Source: Gammaproteobacteria bacterium (GTDB lineage Bacteria; Pseudomonadota; Gammaproteobacteria; Competibacterales; Competibacteraceae). From it: DNA of 64,000 nt. Positions 44,702-54,180 of the stretch are shown here, piece by piece (the stretch's first letter is position 1; each line of letters begins with the position of its first letter). Below the pieces are notes generated by a model. That model had not been told where the DNA came from. It saw nothing but the letters and a program-made list of their open reading frames with translations, and did not search any database. The DNA lies in assembly GCA_024234995.1 (NCBI GenBank), contig JACKNF010000001.1, positions 1 through 64,000 of the forward strand, written 5' to 3'. The position numbers and the translations under genes were made by a program.

Positions 44702-47254
44702 ATGGACAGCGATAGCACAAATCCGAATCTTATGGAGCCTCGCACCCGGCCGAATAGCCTCATAAAAATTCTGTTGGCTGAGGATGATGAGGATCATGCT
44801 GAGCTGGCGCGACGTGCTGTACGCATGTCTGAATTCTCCTGTGAGTTGCTGGTTGTCAGCAGTCTCAAAGCGGCTCGCATCTGGCTGATCGATCAGACGC
44901 CGGACGTGCTGATCGCTGATCTGCGCTTGCCAGATGGTAGTGGCGTGGATCTGCTGCGGGCTACCGCGCCGCTCTCATACCCAGTAATCATCATGACAAG
45001 TCAGGGTGATGAGCGAATAGCCGTAGAAGCTATGAAAGCCGGTGCAGCCGATTATATCGTTAAATCTACCGACACCTTTCGGGAGTTCGCGCGCATTGCC
45101 CAACGCACCGTACGCGAATGGTGGCACATCGCTGAGCGGCAGCGTGTTGAAGTCGCGTTGCGGCGGAGCGAAGAACGAATGCGGAGTGTGACTACCAATT
45201 TGCCTGGAGTTGTGTATCAGTTTTTTATCCGCTCCGAGGGGGAAATGGGCCTCCATTACGTTGATGGGCGTCTGGAGGAAATTTTTGGTTTGCCGAGAAT
45301 GGCTGACGATCAGACCAGCCTTTTTGAGCGATTTGTAGCCCAGATCGACGAGCGGGATCGCCAGCGCTTCATGTCCTCGATCCTGGAGGCTACTACCAAG
45401 TTCAAACCCTGGAAATTTGAAGGGCGGTTCATCAAGCCTTCTGGAGAGACGATTTGGTTTAAAGGGTTATCTAGCCCGCGCCAATTGGAAACCGAGATTG
45501 TTTTCGATGGCATGTTACTCGACATCACAAGAGAAAGGCAGGCCATGGATGCGTTGCAGGAGAGTGAAGAACGGTTTCGCTCCATTGTGCAGCATGCATC
45601 AGATGTGATTATGATTTTGGATGCGCATATGCGGATCAAATACGTCAGTCCGCGTAGCTATTCCATGCTGGGGTACGAGCCAGAAACATTGCTGGGCCGG
45701 TCTACGCTAGATCTGGTTCATCCAGAAGATATCCCTCAAGTTCAAGGGGTTTTTGCCGAGATGCTGGCTTGTGACCATCGGGGAACACCGATTGAATTCC
45801 GCTTCCGCCATCAGTGCGGCTACTGGACAGAGATTGAGGTGGTTGCCACTAATCTGTCCGAATATCCAGGAGTGCAAGGGGTTTTAGTGGTTGTGCGCGA
45901 TGTCAGCGAGCGCCGGCAGGCTGAGGAGCGCATTCGCCACATGGCCTACCATGACTCCTTGACGGGTTTGCCTAATCGCCGGTTGCTGGCTGAACAAGCA
46001 ACGCTGGTGATGGCCTTGATCGCGCGCAGCAAGGGCAGCCTAGCCCTGTTGTTTTGCGATCTTGATCACTTCAAGGACATTAACGACTCGCTAGGCCATG
46101 TTGTGGGTGATATCCTGCTGATCCAAGTGGCCTCTCATCTAAAGAAGAGTTTGCGTGATACCGATACCCTGGCGCGGCTGGGGGGGGATGAATTTATGAT
46201 GCTGCTGCCGGAAACCGGACGGGATGGCGCAGCGCGAGTGGCCGATAAGATTCTGGCCTTGTTGCGGGAGCCTGTGGCGCTCGCCGAGCACCGGTTCGCC
46301 ATCACCGGTTCCATCGGCATCAGCCTCTATCCTCATGATGGAGACTGTTTCCAGGATTTGCTCAAGAACGCCGATACTGCCATGTATCAGGCCAAGCAGG
46401 CTGGACGCAACGCTTTCCGCTTCTACAATGCTGCGATGAACGCTGCCAGCCTGGAGCGTCTCACTTTGATGTCAGCTTTGCGTAAGGCAATTCAAACCGG
46501 GCAGTTGCGGACCTATTTTCAGCCCAAAGTGTGTCTGGTCGATGGACGGGTCGTGGGCGCCGAGGCGCTGGTACGTTGGCAACATCCCGATGAAGGACTG
46601 ATCCTGCCAAGCCGCTTTATTCCGCTGGCGGAAGATAATGATTTGATTATTGGCATCGGTTGCTGGGTGATCGAGGATACATGCCGGCATTTAGCCGCCT
46701 GGCGCGCAGCGGGGTTACCGCCTTTGAGAGTCGCAGTGAACATCGCTGCCCGGCATTTTCGCACCCCGCATCTGGCTCATGAACTTGAAGTGCTGTTGCA
46801 GCAATATGGATTGCCGCATGATGCGCTGGAGCTGGAGTTGACGGAATCTGCGGTACTTGAAGCGGGCTTGGAAACCATGACCACGCTACAAGAGTTACGG
46901 CAACTCGGTTTCACACTGGCTATTGATGATTTTGGCACTGGTTATTCGAGCTTGGCCTATCTGAAAAACTTGCCGATTACGTCGCTAAAAATCGACCGTA
47001 GTTTTGTCCGTGATCTGACAACGGCTCCGGACGACCGGGCGATTGCCGCCATTATCATTTCTCTCGGTCACAGCCTGGGGCTGGAAGTCGTGGCAGAAGG
47101 AGTAGAAACCCAGGAGCAACGGGCTATTTTACTTGAACAGGGTTGTAATTTTGCCCAAGGTTATCTGTTCAGCCCTCCCCTGCCCGCCGCAGAGTTTATC
47201 GAGTGGGTTGACCGGAGATCAGTAGATCGGCAATTCTTATTGATTGGAGAGTAG
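44702..47254 (+). CDS. receiver-PAS-PAS-GGDEF-EAL cyclic-di-GMP protein
   Basis: This is about 850 residues. The receiver domain (1-130; KILLAEDDEDHAELARRA, phospho-Asp in VLIADLRLPDGSG) is followed by two PAS domains (about 165-290 and 300-420). The GGDEF domain carries an intact LGGDEFM, and the EAL domain carries intact EALVRW and DDFGTGYSSLAYL. Both synthesis and breakdown of cyclic di-GMP are therefore possible. The start at 44702 (MDSDSTNPN) is preferred over an in-frame TTG at 44657 that would overlap the preceding gene. It completes a three-gene signalling operon. Confidence 0.9.
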   Translation: MDSDSTNPNLMEPRTRPNSLIKILLAEDDEDHAELARRAVRMSEFSCELLVVSSLKAARIWLIDQTPDVLIADLRLPDGSGVDLLRATAPLSYPVIIMTSQGDERIAVEAMKAGAADYIVKSTDTFREFARIAQRTVREWWHIAERQRVEVALRRSEERMRSVTTNLPGVVYQFFIRSEGEMGLHYVDGRLEEIFGLPRMADDQTSLFERFVAQIDERDRQRFMSSILEATTKFKPWKFEGRFIKPSGETIWFKGLSSPRQLETEIVFDGMLLDITRERQAMDALQESEERFRSIVQHASDVIMILDAHMRIKYVSPRSYSMLGYEPETLLGRSTLDLVHPEDIPQVQGVFAEMLACDHRGTPIEFRFRHQCGYWTEIEVVATNLSEYPGVQGVLVVVRDVSERRQAEERIRHMAYHDSLTGLPNRRLLAEQATLVMALIARSKGSLALLFCDLDHFKDINDSLGHVVGDILLIQVASHLKKSLRDTDTLARLGGDEFMMLLPETGRDGAARVADKILALLREPVALAEHRFAITGSIGISLYPHDGDCFQDLLKNADTAMYQAKQAGRNAFRFYNAAMNAASLERLTLMSALRKAIQTGQLRTYFQPKVCLVDGRVVGAEALVRWQHPDEGLILPSRFIPLAEDNDLIIGIGCWVIEDTCRHLAAWRAAGLPPLRVAVNIAARHFRTPHLAHELEVLLQQYGLPHDALELELTESAVLEAGLETMTTLQELRQLGFTLAIDDFGTGYSSLAYLKNLPITSLKIDRSFVRDLTTAPDDRAIAAIIISLGHSLGLEVVAEGVETQEQRAILLEQGCNFAQGYLFSPPLPAAEFIEWVDRRSVDRQFLLIGE

Positions 47255-47893
47255 TCGACGAAGTTTGCGGCCATCGAAGATATAGCGTATCTGCTCTGGA
47301 GTGACTGTGGTGTAGTTGCCTTGGCGATCGGGAACCATCACATTTTTGGTGAAGGAAAACACTACAGTTTGGCCAGTATCCTTGATTTGCAATGTGGGTA
47401 CCACGGAGCTGGCATTTTCTTCATCATCCAATAATACCTCATCAATATTGCCGGCAGATCGCAACTCTGAACCATCAAGCATGTAGATCTGGACCCCATA
47501 ACTGAACTCTGCGCCAGATTCCGCTAGTATGAAAGTAGGGCCATCACCCTGATCTTTGTTGAATACGGTCACTTTGACGTAGTAGGCATCTCCGAAATCC
47601 GGGGAGCGGAATAAAATAGCGTTCTGTTCGGACTGTCGAGTATCCACTAAAAATAAGCGCAGCCCCGATATCGCCTTCGGGGAGGTCTGCCGGCAAGCTG
47701 CTAGATAGTGTGTGGTATCAAGTGCTCTGGTTGACTGGCAATTCTTTAATCCGAGCGCGCTAAAGTCATATCCGGTCGCGATGAACGCTTGTTCCTGATA
47801 GAGCCCAGGCTGCCGGTTCATGGCAATACTGGAGACATTTACAATCAGGGCTAGCGATCCGATGATCCATCCAGAGAAATAACGTTGTTTCAT
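47237..47893 (-). CDS. exported protein of unknown function
   Basis: This is about 218 residues from the ATG at 47893. An N-terminal hydrophobic segment (YFSGWIIGSLALIVNVSSIA) is a signal peptide or anchor. The rest has beta-rich character with two conserved-looking Cys in LKNCQSTRA and YLAACRQTS. I recognise no family. It is convergent with the GGDEF-EAL gene (18-base overlap) and lies downstream of the M23-type gene on the same strand. Confidence 0.6.
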   Translation of the reverse strand: MKQRYFSGWIIGSLALIVNVSSIAMNRQPGLYQEQAFIATGYDFSALGLKNCQSTRALDTTHYLAACRQTSPKAISGLRLFLVDTRQSEQNAILFRSPDFGDAYYVKVTVFNKDQGDGPTFILAESGAEFSYGVQIYMLDGSELRSAGNIDEVLLDDEENASSVVPTLQIKDTGQTVVFSFTKNVMVPDRQGNYTTVTPEQIRYIFDGRKLRRLLSNQ

Positions 47894-47980
47894 ATAATTT
47901 AAGATCATGATATTCCTAAAAATATTCTTTATAACTGACCCCAGAGTTAAATCTTCGCAATCCGGGGTATATGGCGTGGA

Positions 47981-48481
47981 TTAAAAAGTAATAATTTCGT
48001 TGCCATCCTGGGCAGCCAAAAGCGGGCATTTGCCAAAAATCTTCAAAGGACTGAGGCGATTGCTCAAACCATACCCAGCATTAGCCTTGGTGCGGATTTC
48101 AAAGTGCAGATGGTCTTCGCTAGCAGGCAGATTCTGGGCGTTGCCTGACTTACCTGTGGTACCGATAATCGTATTCATCGTGACCTGCTGGCCTTGGCTA
48201 ACCAAGATTGTGTTCATATGCGCGTAAAATGCATAGCGCGTTTTTTGATCTTTCCAAGTAAATGATAAGCAAATCTGTTTGCCGTAAGCACCGCTGTCTT
48301 TGACAAATTCGATCTTGCCATCGGCAATCGCGTAGGCGTTTGTACCGACTGTGGCCTTGAAATCCCAGCCTTGATGCGGCTTGGGGGTGCCATCAGCATT
48401 TTTTCTAACCATGCCAAAAGTATGATTGATTTTATTTCCTCGAATCACATTTTGTTCGAGCGGCCATGTGACTTCACCCAT
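47981..48481 (-). CDS. M23-type peptidase without signal peptide
   Basis: This is a 166-residue LytM/M23 domain with the zinc ligands His36/Asp40 in PHQGWDF and the later HLH in EDHLHFEIR. These are the standard H-D-H set for a lysostaphin-type cell-wall endopeptidase. AGGAGG lies eight bases upstream of the ATG. There is no signal peptide or anchor, which is unusual for this family. It would need another export route, or it acts as a toxin-like effector or on lysis. The exported unknown at 47237-47893 follows 87 bases downstream. Confidence 0.82.
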   Translation of the reverse strand: MGEVTWPLEQNVIRGNKINHTFGMVRKNADGTPKPHQGWDFKATVGTNAYAIADGKIEFVKDSGAYGKQICLSFTWKDQKTRYAFYAHMNTILVSQGQQVTMNTIIGTTGKSGNAQNLPASEDHLHFEIRTKANAGYGLSNRLSPLKIFGKCPLLAAQDGNEIITF

Positions 48482-48779
48482 GGCATATCCTCCTCTCGTA
48501 GTGGCTTTGATGGAATTGCTGGCGAACTAGCGGGTGGTAAATGCGTTGAATCTCTGAAAACCTGCTAGCCAGCTTGTGCGTAAAGGCACGCTACGCTTGC
48601 TTTACAAAGAGTTCCGGCGGAAGCAGCGTAGCAAATTCGATGCCCATCCAGGATATTCAAAGTTAATTCAAAAAGATAAAAATTAGATCTGGGCAGATTC
48701 TATCGGTGGCAGGCTAATTTGAACGGTCCAATCTCATTGACCGGGTCAGGATGGCTTGGGTGCTATCATCAGCATGTTT
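48482..48779. other. intergenic region with no gene seen
   Basis: This is the upstream region of the M23-type gene. It contains that gene's ribosome binding site and an AT-rich stretch around 48655-48690. I see no coding frame, tRNA or terminator. It grades into the decayed gene that starts near 48780. Confidence 0.35.
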
Positions 48780-49085
48780 TTATCGGACAAGATGAGCAGA
48801 TACAGCTTTCATTTTCAGTAGTATTTGCATGAATTGACCAGTGCTGAGATGCGCGCTGTGACCCAAGGGATTCAGGATGCCATTTGAGCATTAATGCAAA
48901 TCATGCCCATGTTAGGGCGCGAGCCGGCTTTTAACATGACCATCAATAATGGGCCAGGCGCTGGTCTCTATCTGGAATTTCTGGCGCATACTCAGGAAAT
49001 CGGCGGCTTTGAACAATTAGGATTGTGGGTATGCCAGGAGAGCACGACGAATGCCGCTGCTTATTTGCGCGAGAAATTGAGTTAA
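48780..49085 (+). pseudogene. decayed C-terminal fragment of a nucleotidyltransferase-like gene
   Basis: In one frame the sequence reads as protein but carries a TAG at 48819-48821 and a TGA at 48885-48887. Between them is YLHELTSAEMRAVTQGIQDA. After the second stop come NMTINNGPGAGLYLEFLAHT and EIGGFEQLGLWVCQ, then an authentic stop at 49083-49085. The C-terminal part resembles GalT/HIT-type nucleotidyltransferases, but I am not sure of the family. Only the last 100 codons or so remain. A read-through or sequencing error is possible but two stops make decay more likely. Confidence 0.6.
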
Positions 49086-49095
49086 GAAAACCTTT

Positions 49096-52050
49096 CTAAC
49101 TGGTCCTGCGCCGTATCAACAGAGGGTCCAGCGGCAAGGCCACCTTCAGTCCCTCCGTCTGTAAACGCGACATCACCGCCCGGTTCACTGCGGTTTTCAC
49201 CACCTCGGGTGAAACCATCTCCGGATGATGGTACACCTGAATTTTGTAGCGGACTCCGTAGCTTTCCAGCGTGTCGACGACCACCCGGATCGGTTGTTCT
49301 CCCAGCACTGCTCCCGAAACGATTGCTTGGCGGGCGCTTTCTTCCAGCACTTGCTGGGCGCGCTCGACTGGCACGGAAAATTCCAGTACGACTGGAATTT
49401 CCATCCGGCTGGGATAGGTAGGACGGGAATAATTGGTGATCGCTGCAGTGCTGATGATGCTGTTGGGGATGACCACCAGGTTGTTATCCCGCGTCCAGAG
49501 ACGCGTCGTGCGCCAGTTCAATTCCTCGACCCGTCCGAACTGGCGGCCGTGCCAGCGGGTGGCGATGCCAATCCATTGCGACAAGGTGAAAGGTTGCTCC
49601 AGATTCAGCACGAGACCGCTGAATGCGTCGAGAATCAGGTTCTGCAAGGCGATGCCTAAAATCAGCGTCAACAAGCCGGACGCTGCCCAAATCGTGGTCA
49701 ATGGCCGGTCGAAGACGAACGCCAGAATACATACGCCAGCAATCCCGAACACTACCAGATTGACAAAGGTCCGCGCGACGTTCGGCACCGGATAGCGAGT
49801 CCGCCGCTCGATAGGACGCCAGATCAGCGGCGGCAGCAAGGCCACCACGAACAGCGTCGGCAGCAGCCACCACAGACTCTTGAAAAACAGCAGCATCAGT
49901 TCGAGCTGGTAGAGTTCCAGGCGTTCGGCATACAGCGCATTGAAAAGGTTTTCCAGCAGATATAGCAGGCAGGCGCTGGCCACCAGCCGCACCAAAGCCA
50001 TAGGCACTGGATAGCGGTGTTGCAGCCAGGGTGTCCAGCTGCTCAAAAACAATGCGCCGAAGAAGATAAACCACGGCACACTGAACCGGTCCGGTAAAAA
50101 CCGGGCAAGCTGGCGCTGAAGGGAAACCTCACCCTGATGGCCCTGGATATTGGCGTAGAAATAGGAATACGGCAGCGCGATCATCGGAAACAGCGGATCG
50201 CCAAGCGTGCTACGGTTATGGATTTCCTGGTAGACGGCGCCTTCCTTGATCACCCAGCCAGAATCCGCCGCCAGTACTTGTTCCGCCCGCAAAATTTGGC
50301 TCCAACCCCGGTGCCCTTCGCTCAAGCCCATGTTCTGGCTGTCTGTGACGAAGACCAGACGGCTTTGGTCGAGGTGGGCATGGTGGAATTGAATGGTAAA
50401 GTTTTCATTACCATCAATCAGATTCCGGTGCGTGGTGGTGTAGAGAAAAGTTCCCTGTACCCGGAACGCACGGTAATGTTCTCCGAGCAGATCCCGGATC
50501 ACGACGGGCCTCGCCAGCCGGATCGGCGTGACAGCATCGGGAAATACAAGATTCTCAATATCCAGCGCACCACTGTAGCGGAACCATACATCGAAGTCGG
50601 CCTGAAAAGTGCGCGCCTTTTCGTCGATAGCCTGCAGCTTGTTCCAGTGGACTCCGGTATGGACCACTTGGACGATCTGCAACAGACTGTCACCCAGATC
50701 GATGATGTTCTCACCCTGCGCCTGCAAGGTGCTGACCAATTCCGGATTGTCGACCAGTTGCAATTGCCGGGTGGCGGGGGTGATATGCCCGCCTTTGGCG
50801 CGGGCAATGTAGACCGGGCGAATCACATCGCCTTCTGCATTGAAATACAGTAGCCCCATCAGACCCATGGCCGCACGCATCGGTGTATTCATCGCTGCGA
50901 GTTGCGTGCGGGTGGCTTCGCGCAGACCGGATACATCGGTTAAATCGATGGCCGGTAGCCGCCGTAGGGCCTCAGCGATCACCTGTGCGCTATCGTAGGC
51001 GTAAATAGCGCTCCAAATGGGGTCTTCCCGGTAGATCGCTGCATAATCATGAAGAAATTGCCGGGCTGCTGCGGTGGCTGTGTCTGGGATGAAGGGGGCA
51101 GCGATATACATGCCATCGGTGAAATGCGAGGGAGGTTCTGGGCCAGCTATCGGTTTTTCGCTTTGCTCGGCGGCAAAGCCGGCTAAAGCCAGTGAGTCGG
51201 TGCCAAGCAACTGGGCAGTGACGCCACGTTGATGCAGAGCTTGTACCAGTGGCTCGGCTTGTGGCGGGCGAAGAATCAACAAGATGGCTTGAATTTTACG
51301 GTCCGCTGCCAAAAGTTCTGCCGCCGCGCTGATCTCTTCAGGCTGGGGTTGGTTGGACAGCACGATCTGGTGATGGATATGCAGCCCGATGGTTTCTGCG
51401 GTGAATCCGAAGCTCCGGTTCAGAGTGGCTGCATAGGTATCGGCCAGGTGAACTACGGCGATAGATTGGAAATTCAGGACTGATTTGATGTAATGCGCCA
51501 GGATGCTCGCCTGCAGGTCGTCGTTGAAGATAACGCGGAAGTACCAGGGATTGAACCGGGTTACGTTGGGATTGGTCGAGGTCGGCGTAACAGCAGGCAC
51601 CTTATACAGCCGGTATAGGTGACCGGCAGTGCGCGAGGCAGTGCTGGAGCCATGACCGATCACGGCAACGACATCGGAGCTGGTGCCAATCTGCGCAGCA
51701 ACTTTCTCGGCTTGTTCGGCACTGCGGAGATCGTCGAACGGTTGGAGAACAAGGGGATGGCCGTGAATGCCGCCTTCGGCGTTCACTTTATCGGCCAATA
51801 GTTGAGCCCCGCGCAGCATGGCAATGCCAGAAGCGGCATTGGGTCCACTGAAGGCATTGGCGACAGCGATCTTAATCGGCTCCGCTTTCCAGGCAGGCTT
51901 TTCCGGAAAAAAGTTAGCGAAAGGGCTTGTGTCAAGATGCCACAATCGCAGTGTTATAGCCAAGATAGATAACAGCACTGCGATCGTGATAGCCAGCAGC
52001 GTCTTACGCGACAATGCCCGGAATGATGCCCAGCGGGTTGGTTTGATCAT
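49096..52050 (-). CDS. periplasmic ligand-binding domain fused to MscS channel
   Basis: This is a 984-residue inner membrane protein. After an N-terminal helix (TLLAITIAVLLSILAITLRL) comes a LivJ-type type 1 periplasmic binding domain at about 60-420 (AFSGPNAASGIAMLRGAQLLADKVN, AVIGHGSSTASR). A beta-rich domain at about 460-620 (FQADFDVWFRYSGALDIENL, YRAFRVQGTFLYT) resembles pentameric ligand-gated channel ligand-binding domains. Four or five helices and an MscS pore/beta domain follow (ILGIALQNLILDAFSGLVLN, VEELNWRTTRLWTRD, VVIPNSIISTAAITNY). The ATG at 52050 is used because the earlier in-frame start is TTG. A ligand-gated mechanosensitive-type channel is inferred. Confidence 0.85.
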   Translation of the reverse strand: MIKPTRWASFRALSRKTLLAITIAVLLSILAITLRLWHLDTSPFANFFPEKPAWKAEPIKIAVANAFSGPNAASGIAMLRGAQLLADKVNAEGGIHGHPLVLQPFDDLRSAEQAEKVAAQIGTSSDVVAVIGHGSSTASRTAGHLYRLYKVPAVTPTSTNPNVTRFNPWYFRVIFNDDLQASILAHYIKSVLNFQSIAVVHLADTYAATLNRSFGFTAETIGLHIHHQIVLSNQPQPEEISAAAELLAADRKIQAILLILRPPQAEPLVQALHQRGVTAQLLGTDSLALAGFAAEQSEKPIAGPEPPSHFTDGMYIAAPFIPDTATAAARQFLHDYAAIYREDPIWSAIYAYDSAQVIAEALRRLPAIDLTDVSGLREATRTQLAAMNTPMRAAMGLMGLLYFNAEGDVIRPVYIARAKGGHITPATRQLQLVDNPELVSTLQAQGENIIDLGDSLLQIVQVVHTGVHWNKLQAIDEKARTFQADFDVWFRYSGALDIENLVFPDAVTPIRLARPVVIRDLLGEHYRAFRVQGTFLYTTTHRNLIDGNENFTIQFHHAHLDQSRLVFVTDSQNMGLSEGHRGWSQILRAEQVLAADSGWVIKEGAVYQEIHNRSTLGDPLFPMIALPYSYFYANIQGHQGEVSLQRQLARFLPDRFSVPWFIFFGALFLSSWTPWLQHRYPVPMALVRLVASACLLYLLENLFNALYAERLELYQLELMLLFFKSLWWLLPTLFVVALLPPLIWRPIERRTRYPVPNVARTFVNLVVFGIAGVCILAFVFDRPLTTIWAASGLLTLILGIALQNLILDAFSGLVLNLEQPFTLSQWIGIATRWHGRQFGRVEELNWRTTRLWTRDNNLVVIPNSIISTAAITNYSRPTYPSRMEIPVVLEFSVPVERAQQVLEESARQAIVSGAVLGEQPIRVVVDTLESYGVRYKIQVYHHPEMVSPEVVKTAVNRAVMSRLQTEGLKVALPLDPLLIRRRTS

Positions 52051-52184
52051 GATTTTCAGAAGCAGTGCATACGGCCTGATCAAGCCAAAAATACCTACAT
52101 GATCAGCAATTTTTTCTTATATCGTCCCTTCACGGGTACTCACTTTCTCTCCTTTGAAGGATAAAATTTAGTTATATCTGCCAG

Positions 52185-52766
52185 TTAAGCATGAGCCGCC
52201 GAACGGATGTTTTGGAAAACAGCCGATATACCATCCGAGGCCACTGACTCCATTATCTTATTCTCCGCCGCTAACCAGAAATCCAACGCCGACTTATGCT
52301 GGTTCTCCGCGATTTCCCAAAGCTGGTAGGCCGTTGTACGGATTTGCTCCAGGTAAGCCGCTGGCGAGAATACTTCGAAGATCCGGGTTAAGATGGCCTG
52401 TCTATCGAGATTGGCGCTGGCAGTGCATGCGGCTGACTCGGTGAGTAAGCGCAGATGCTTTTCGGCAGTCAACCAGTAATCCAGCGAGCACTCGCGCTGT
52501 TCAGTACTGGCGGCCCACATGCATCGGGCGAGTTCGCGAACGCGATATAAATAAAGAGCGCGCAGGGCCGTTGGCCAGGCAGTCATGGTTTCGGCGGCAG
52601 CGGTAGTGGCCGTGTTCGCTAAACGGACTGAATCCGCTGTCAATTCAATCACCATCCGCTCCGCCATCACCCAGAAATCCAGAGCGGTCTGACCAAACTC
52701 GTTTCCGGCTGACCGCCAGATGTGATAAGCCAAATGACGGATATCGTGTTCCAGATCGTTTTCCAT
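52185..52766 (-). CDS. triple DUF2934 protein
   Basis: This is about 193 residues built from three DUF2934-like motifs: IRHLAYHIWRSAG with LDFWVMAER, VRELARCMWAAST with LDYWLTAEK, and IRTTAYQLWEIAE with LDFWLAAEN. DUF2934 is a short motif of unknown function usually present once per protein. No signal peptide or catalytic site is seen. It is a separate minus-strand gene, about 100 bases downstream of no operon partner. Start uncertain; the ATG at 52793 is also in frame. Confidence 0.7.
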   Translation of the reverse strand: MENDLEHDIRHLAYHIWRSAGNEFGQTALDFWVMAERMVIELTADSVRLANTATTAAAETMTAWPTALRALYLYRVRELARCMWAASTEQRECSLDYWLTAEKHLRLLTESAACTASANLDRQAILTRIFEVFSPAAYLEQIRTTAYQLWEIAENQHKSALDFWLAAENKIMESVASDGISAVFQNIRSAAHA

Positions 52767-52991
52767 GGTAGTGGTCCCATAATAATTAGTCATTCATCGT
52801 GCCAATTTATTTATTAGAATCGGTGTGTTTTGCCGATAAGGGTCAAGCGGTCAATACCTAAATCCCCACATTAAAATAAATATAATAGGAAGATGAAGTA
52901 ATTCATTGTCTTTGAGTTTAGTTGGTATTTGGCATTTTTAACCACCGTTTTAAGCATCTTTAAACGTAAACGCATCAAGACCTTCTATCTG

Positions 52992-53006
52992 CCCCTTCCC
53001 AAGGGG
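52992..53006. other. small hairpin upstream of the COG4255-type gene
   Basis: CCCCTT (52992-52997) and AAGGGG (53001-53006) form a 6-bp stem with a 3-base loop, about 30 bases before the ATG at 53035. The 268 bases between the DUF2934 gene and this one are otherwise AT-rich with no gene seen. The hairpin could be a leader structure; no T-tract follows. Confidence 0.35.
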
Positions 53007-53034
53007 TCAACAACTGCCGGCTGATAAACTTCCG

Positions 53035-54060
53035 ATGGCAACGATCCTGTCTTTGCTGATTCCAGGCTTGCTGGGCACCTGGCCAGATGATTTGATAGCA
53101 CCCCGCCCAACAGTCCCGGCGCTGGAGTGGCTGTTAGCCCGGGCGGACCGCCATAAAACGCTGCCGGCCATCGATGCTGTGTTGTTTCAGTTGTTTGGCT
53201 TGTCTATTCCCGTTGAAGCTGACCTGCCCGTTGCAGCGGTCACGCAACTGGCAGATAGCCGCGAATCGGGTGATGACTGGTGGTTGCGGGCTGATCCTGT
53301 GCATCTGCGCCCGGATCTGCGCGGGGTGTTTCTAGCCGATGCGCGGACGTTGACTATTGAACCGGTTGAGGCCGCAGCGCTGGCGGCAGCATTTGACCAG
53401 ACCTTTGCCAGCGATGGGTTGCAACTTCATGTTCCTTGTCCCGACCGCTGGTATTTACGGTTGCCTGCCGATCCTGGTATTCGCACGCATCCTCTTTGCA
53501 GTGTTATTGGTCGTGATATCAATTCCTTATTGCCGTATGGGCCGAATACACGGCGTTGGCACGCTTTGTTGACAGAAGCGCAAATGTTGTTCCACAACCA
53601 TCCTGTTAATCAGGCAAGAGAGCAGTGTAACCAACCGATGATCAATAGCGTCTGGTTTTGGGGTGGCGGCTCACTCCCGATAGGCGCCCATCTTCCCGTC
53701 GCCGGTCTTTATGCCCGGGACCCATTGCTTCGTGGTTTGGCTTGGCTAGCTGATGGAGCAATCAGCCCGGTTCCCGATAATGCCAGCGACTGGCAGGAAG
53801 CTGCTGCCGGTGAAACCAGCAGCCTGGTGATGCTAGACCTTATGCGTTATGACCGGATTGATGGCAATCCCTTGGCGTGGGCGGAACATGTCGCTTATCT
53901 GGAACAGAATTGGTTCAAACCTTGCCGGCGGTTGCTGCAAATTGGCCAGATCAAAACCCTGCATCTCTATGGTGGCGACGGGTACCGGTATTCATTGACC
54001 GGAGCTGCCCGTTGGCGGTTCTGGCGACGGATTCGGTCTGTCAATGAGAGTAATGGGTAG
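53035..54060 (+). CDS. COG4255-type uncharacterised protein (phosphoglycerate-mutase-like)
   Basis: This is a 341-residue protein. Segments WWLRADPVHLRPDLRGVFL, LPYGPNTRRWHALLTEAQML and NSVWFWGGGSLP are typical of a gammaproteobacterial family annotated from distant similarity to cofactor-independent phosphoglycerate mutase. I see no intact mutase metal-site set, so the enzymatic label is weak. It lies alone upstream of gyrA on the same strand, with 120 bases between. Confidence 0.7.
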   Translation: MATILSLLIPGLLGTWPDDLIAPRPTVPALEWLLARADRHKTLPAIDAVLFQLFGLSIPVEADLPVAAVTQLADSRESGDDWWLRADPVHLRPDLRGVFLADARTLTIEPVEAAALAAAFDQTFASDGLQLHVPCPDRWYLRLPADPGIRTHPLCSVIGRDINSLLPYGPNTRRWHALLTEAQMLFHNHPVNQAREQCNQPMINSVWFWGGGSLPIGAHLPVAGLYARDPLLRGLAWLADGAISPVPDNASDWQEAAAGETSSLVMLDLMRYDRIDGNPLAWAEHVAYLEQNWFKPCRRLLQIGQIKTLHLYGGDGYRYSLTGAARWRFWRRIRSVNESNG

Positions 54061-54115
54061 AGAGCGGACGCCTTCTGCTCTTACAGCCTTTCACCCGGAC
54101 TTTCATGGTCCATCG

Positions 54116-54124
54116 TGCTACAAT
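54116..54124 (+). promoter_or_regulatory. extended -10 promoter candidate for gyrA
   Basis: TGC-TACAAT (54116-54124) is an extended -10 element (TG one base upstream of a good hexamer). No convincing -35 box lies 16-18 bases upstream. Transcription would start near 54131, about 50 bases before the gyrA ATG. Confidence 0.45.
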
Positions 54125-54180
54125 TCAAACCCTTACCACTCCACACGCTGGAATGGGTTTGTTGTTGACAGAGGCTCCAC

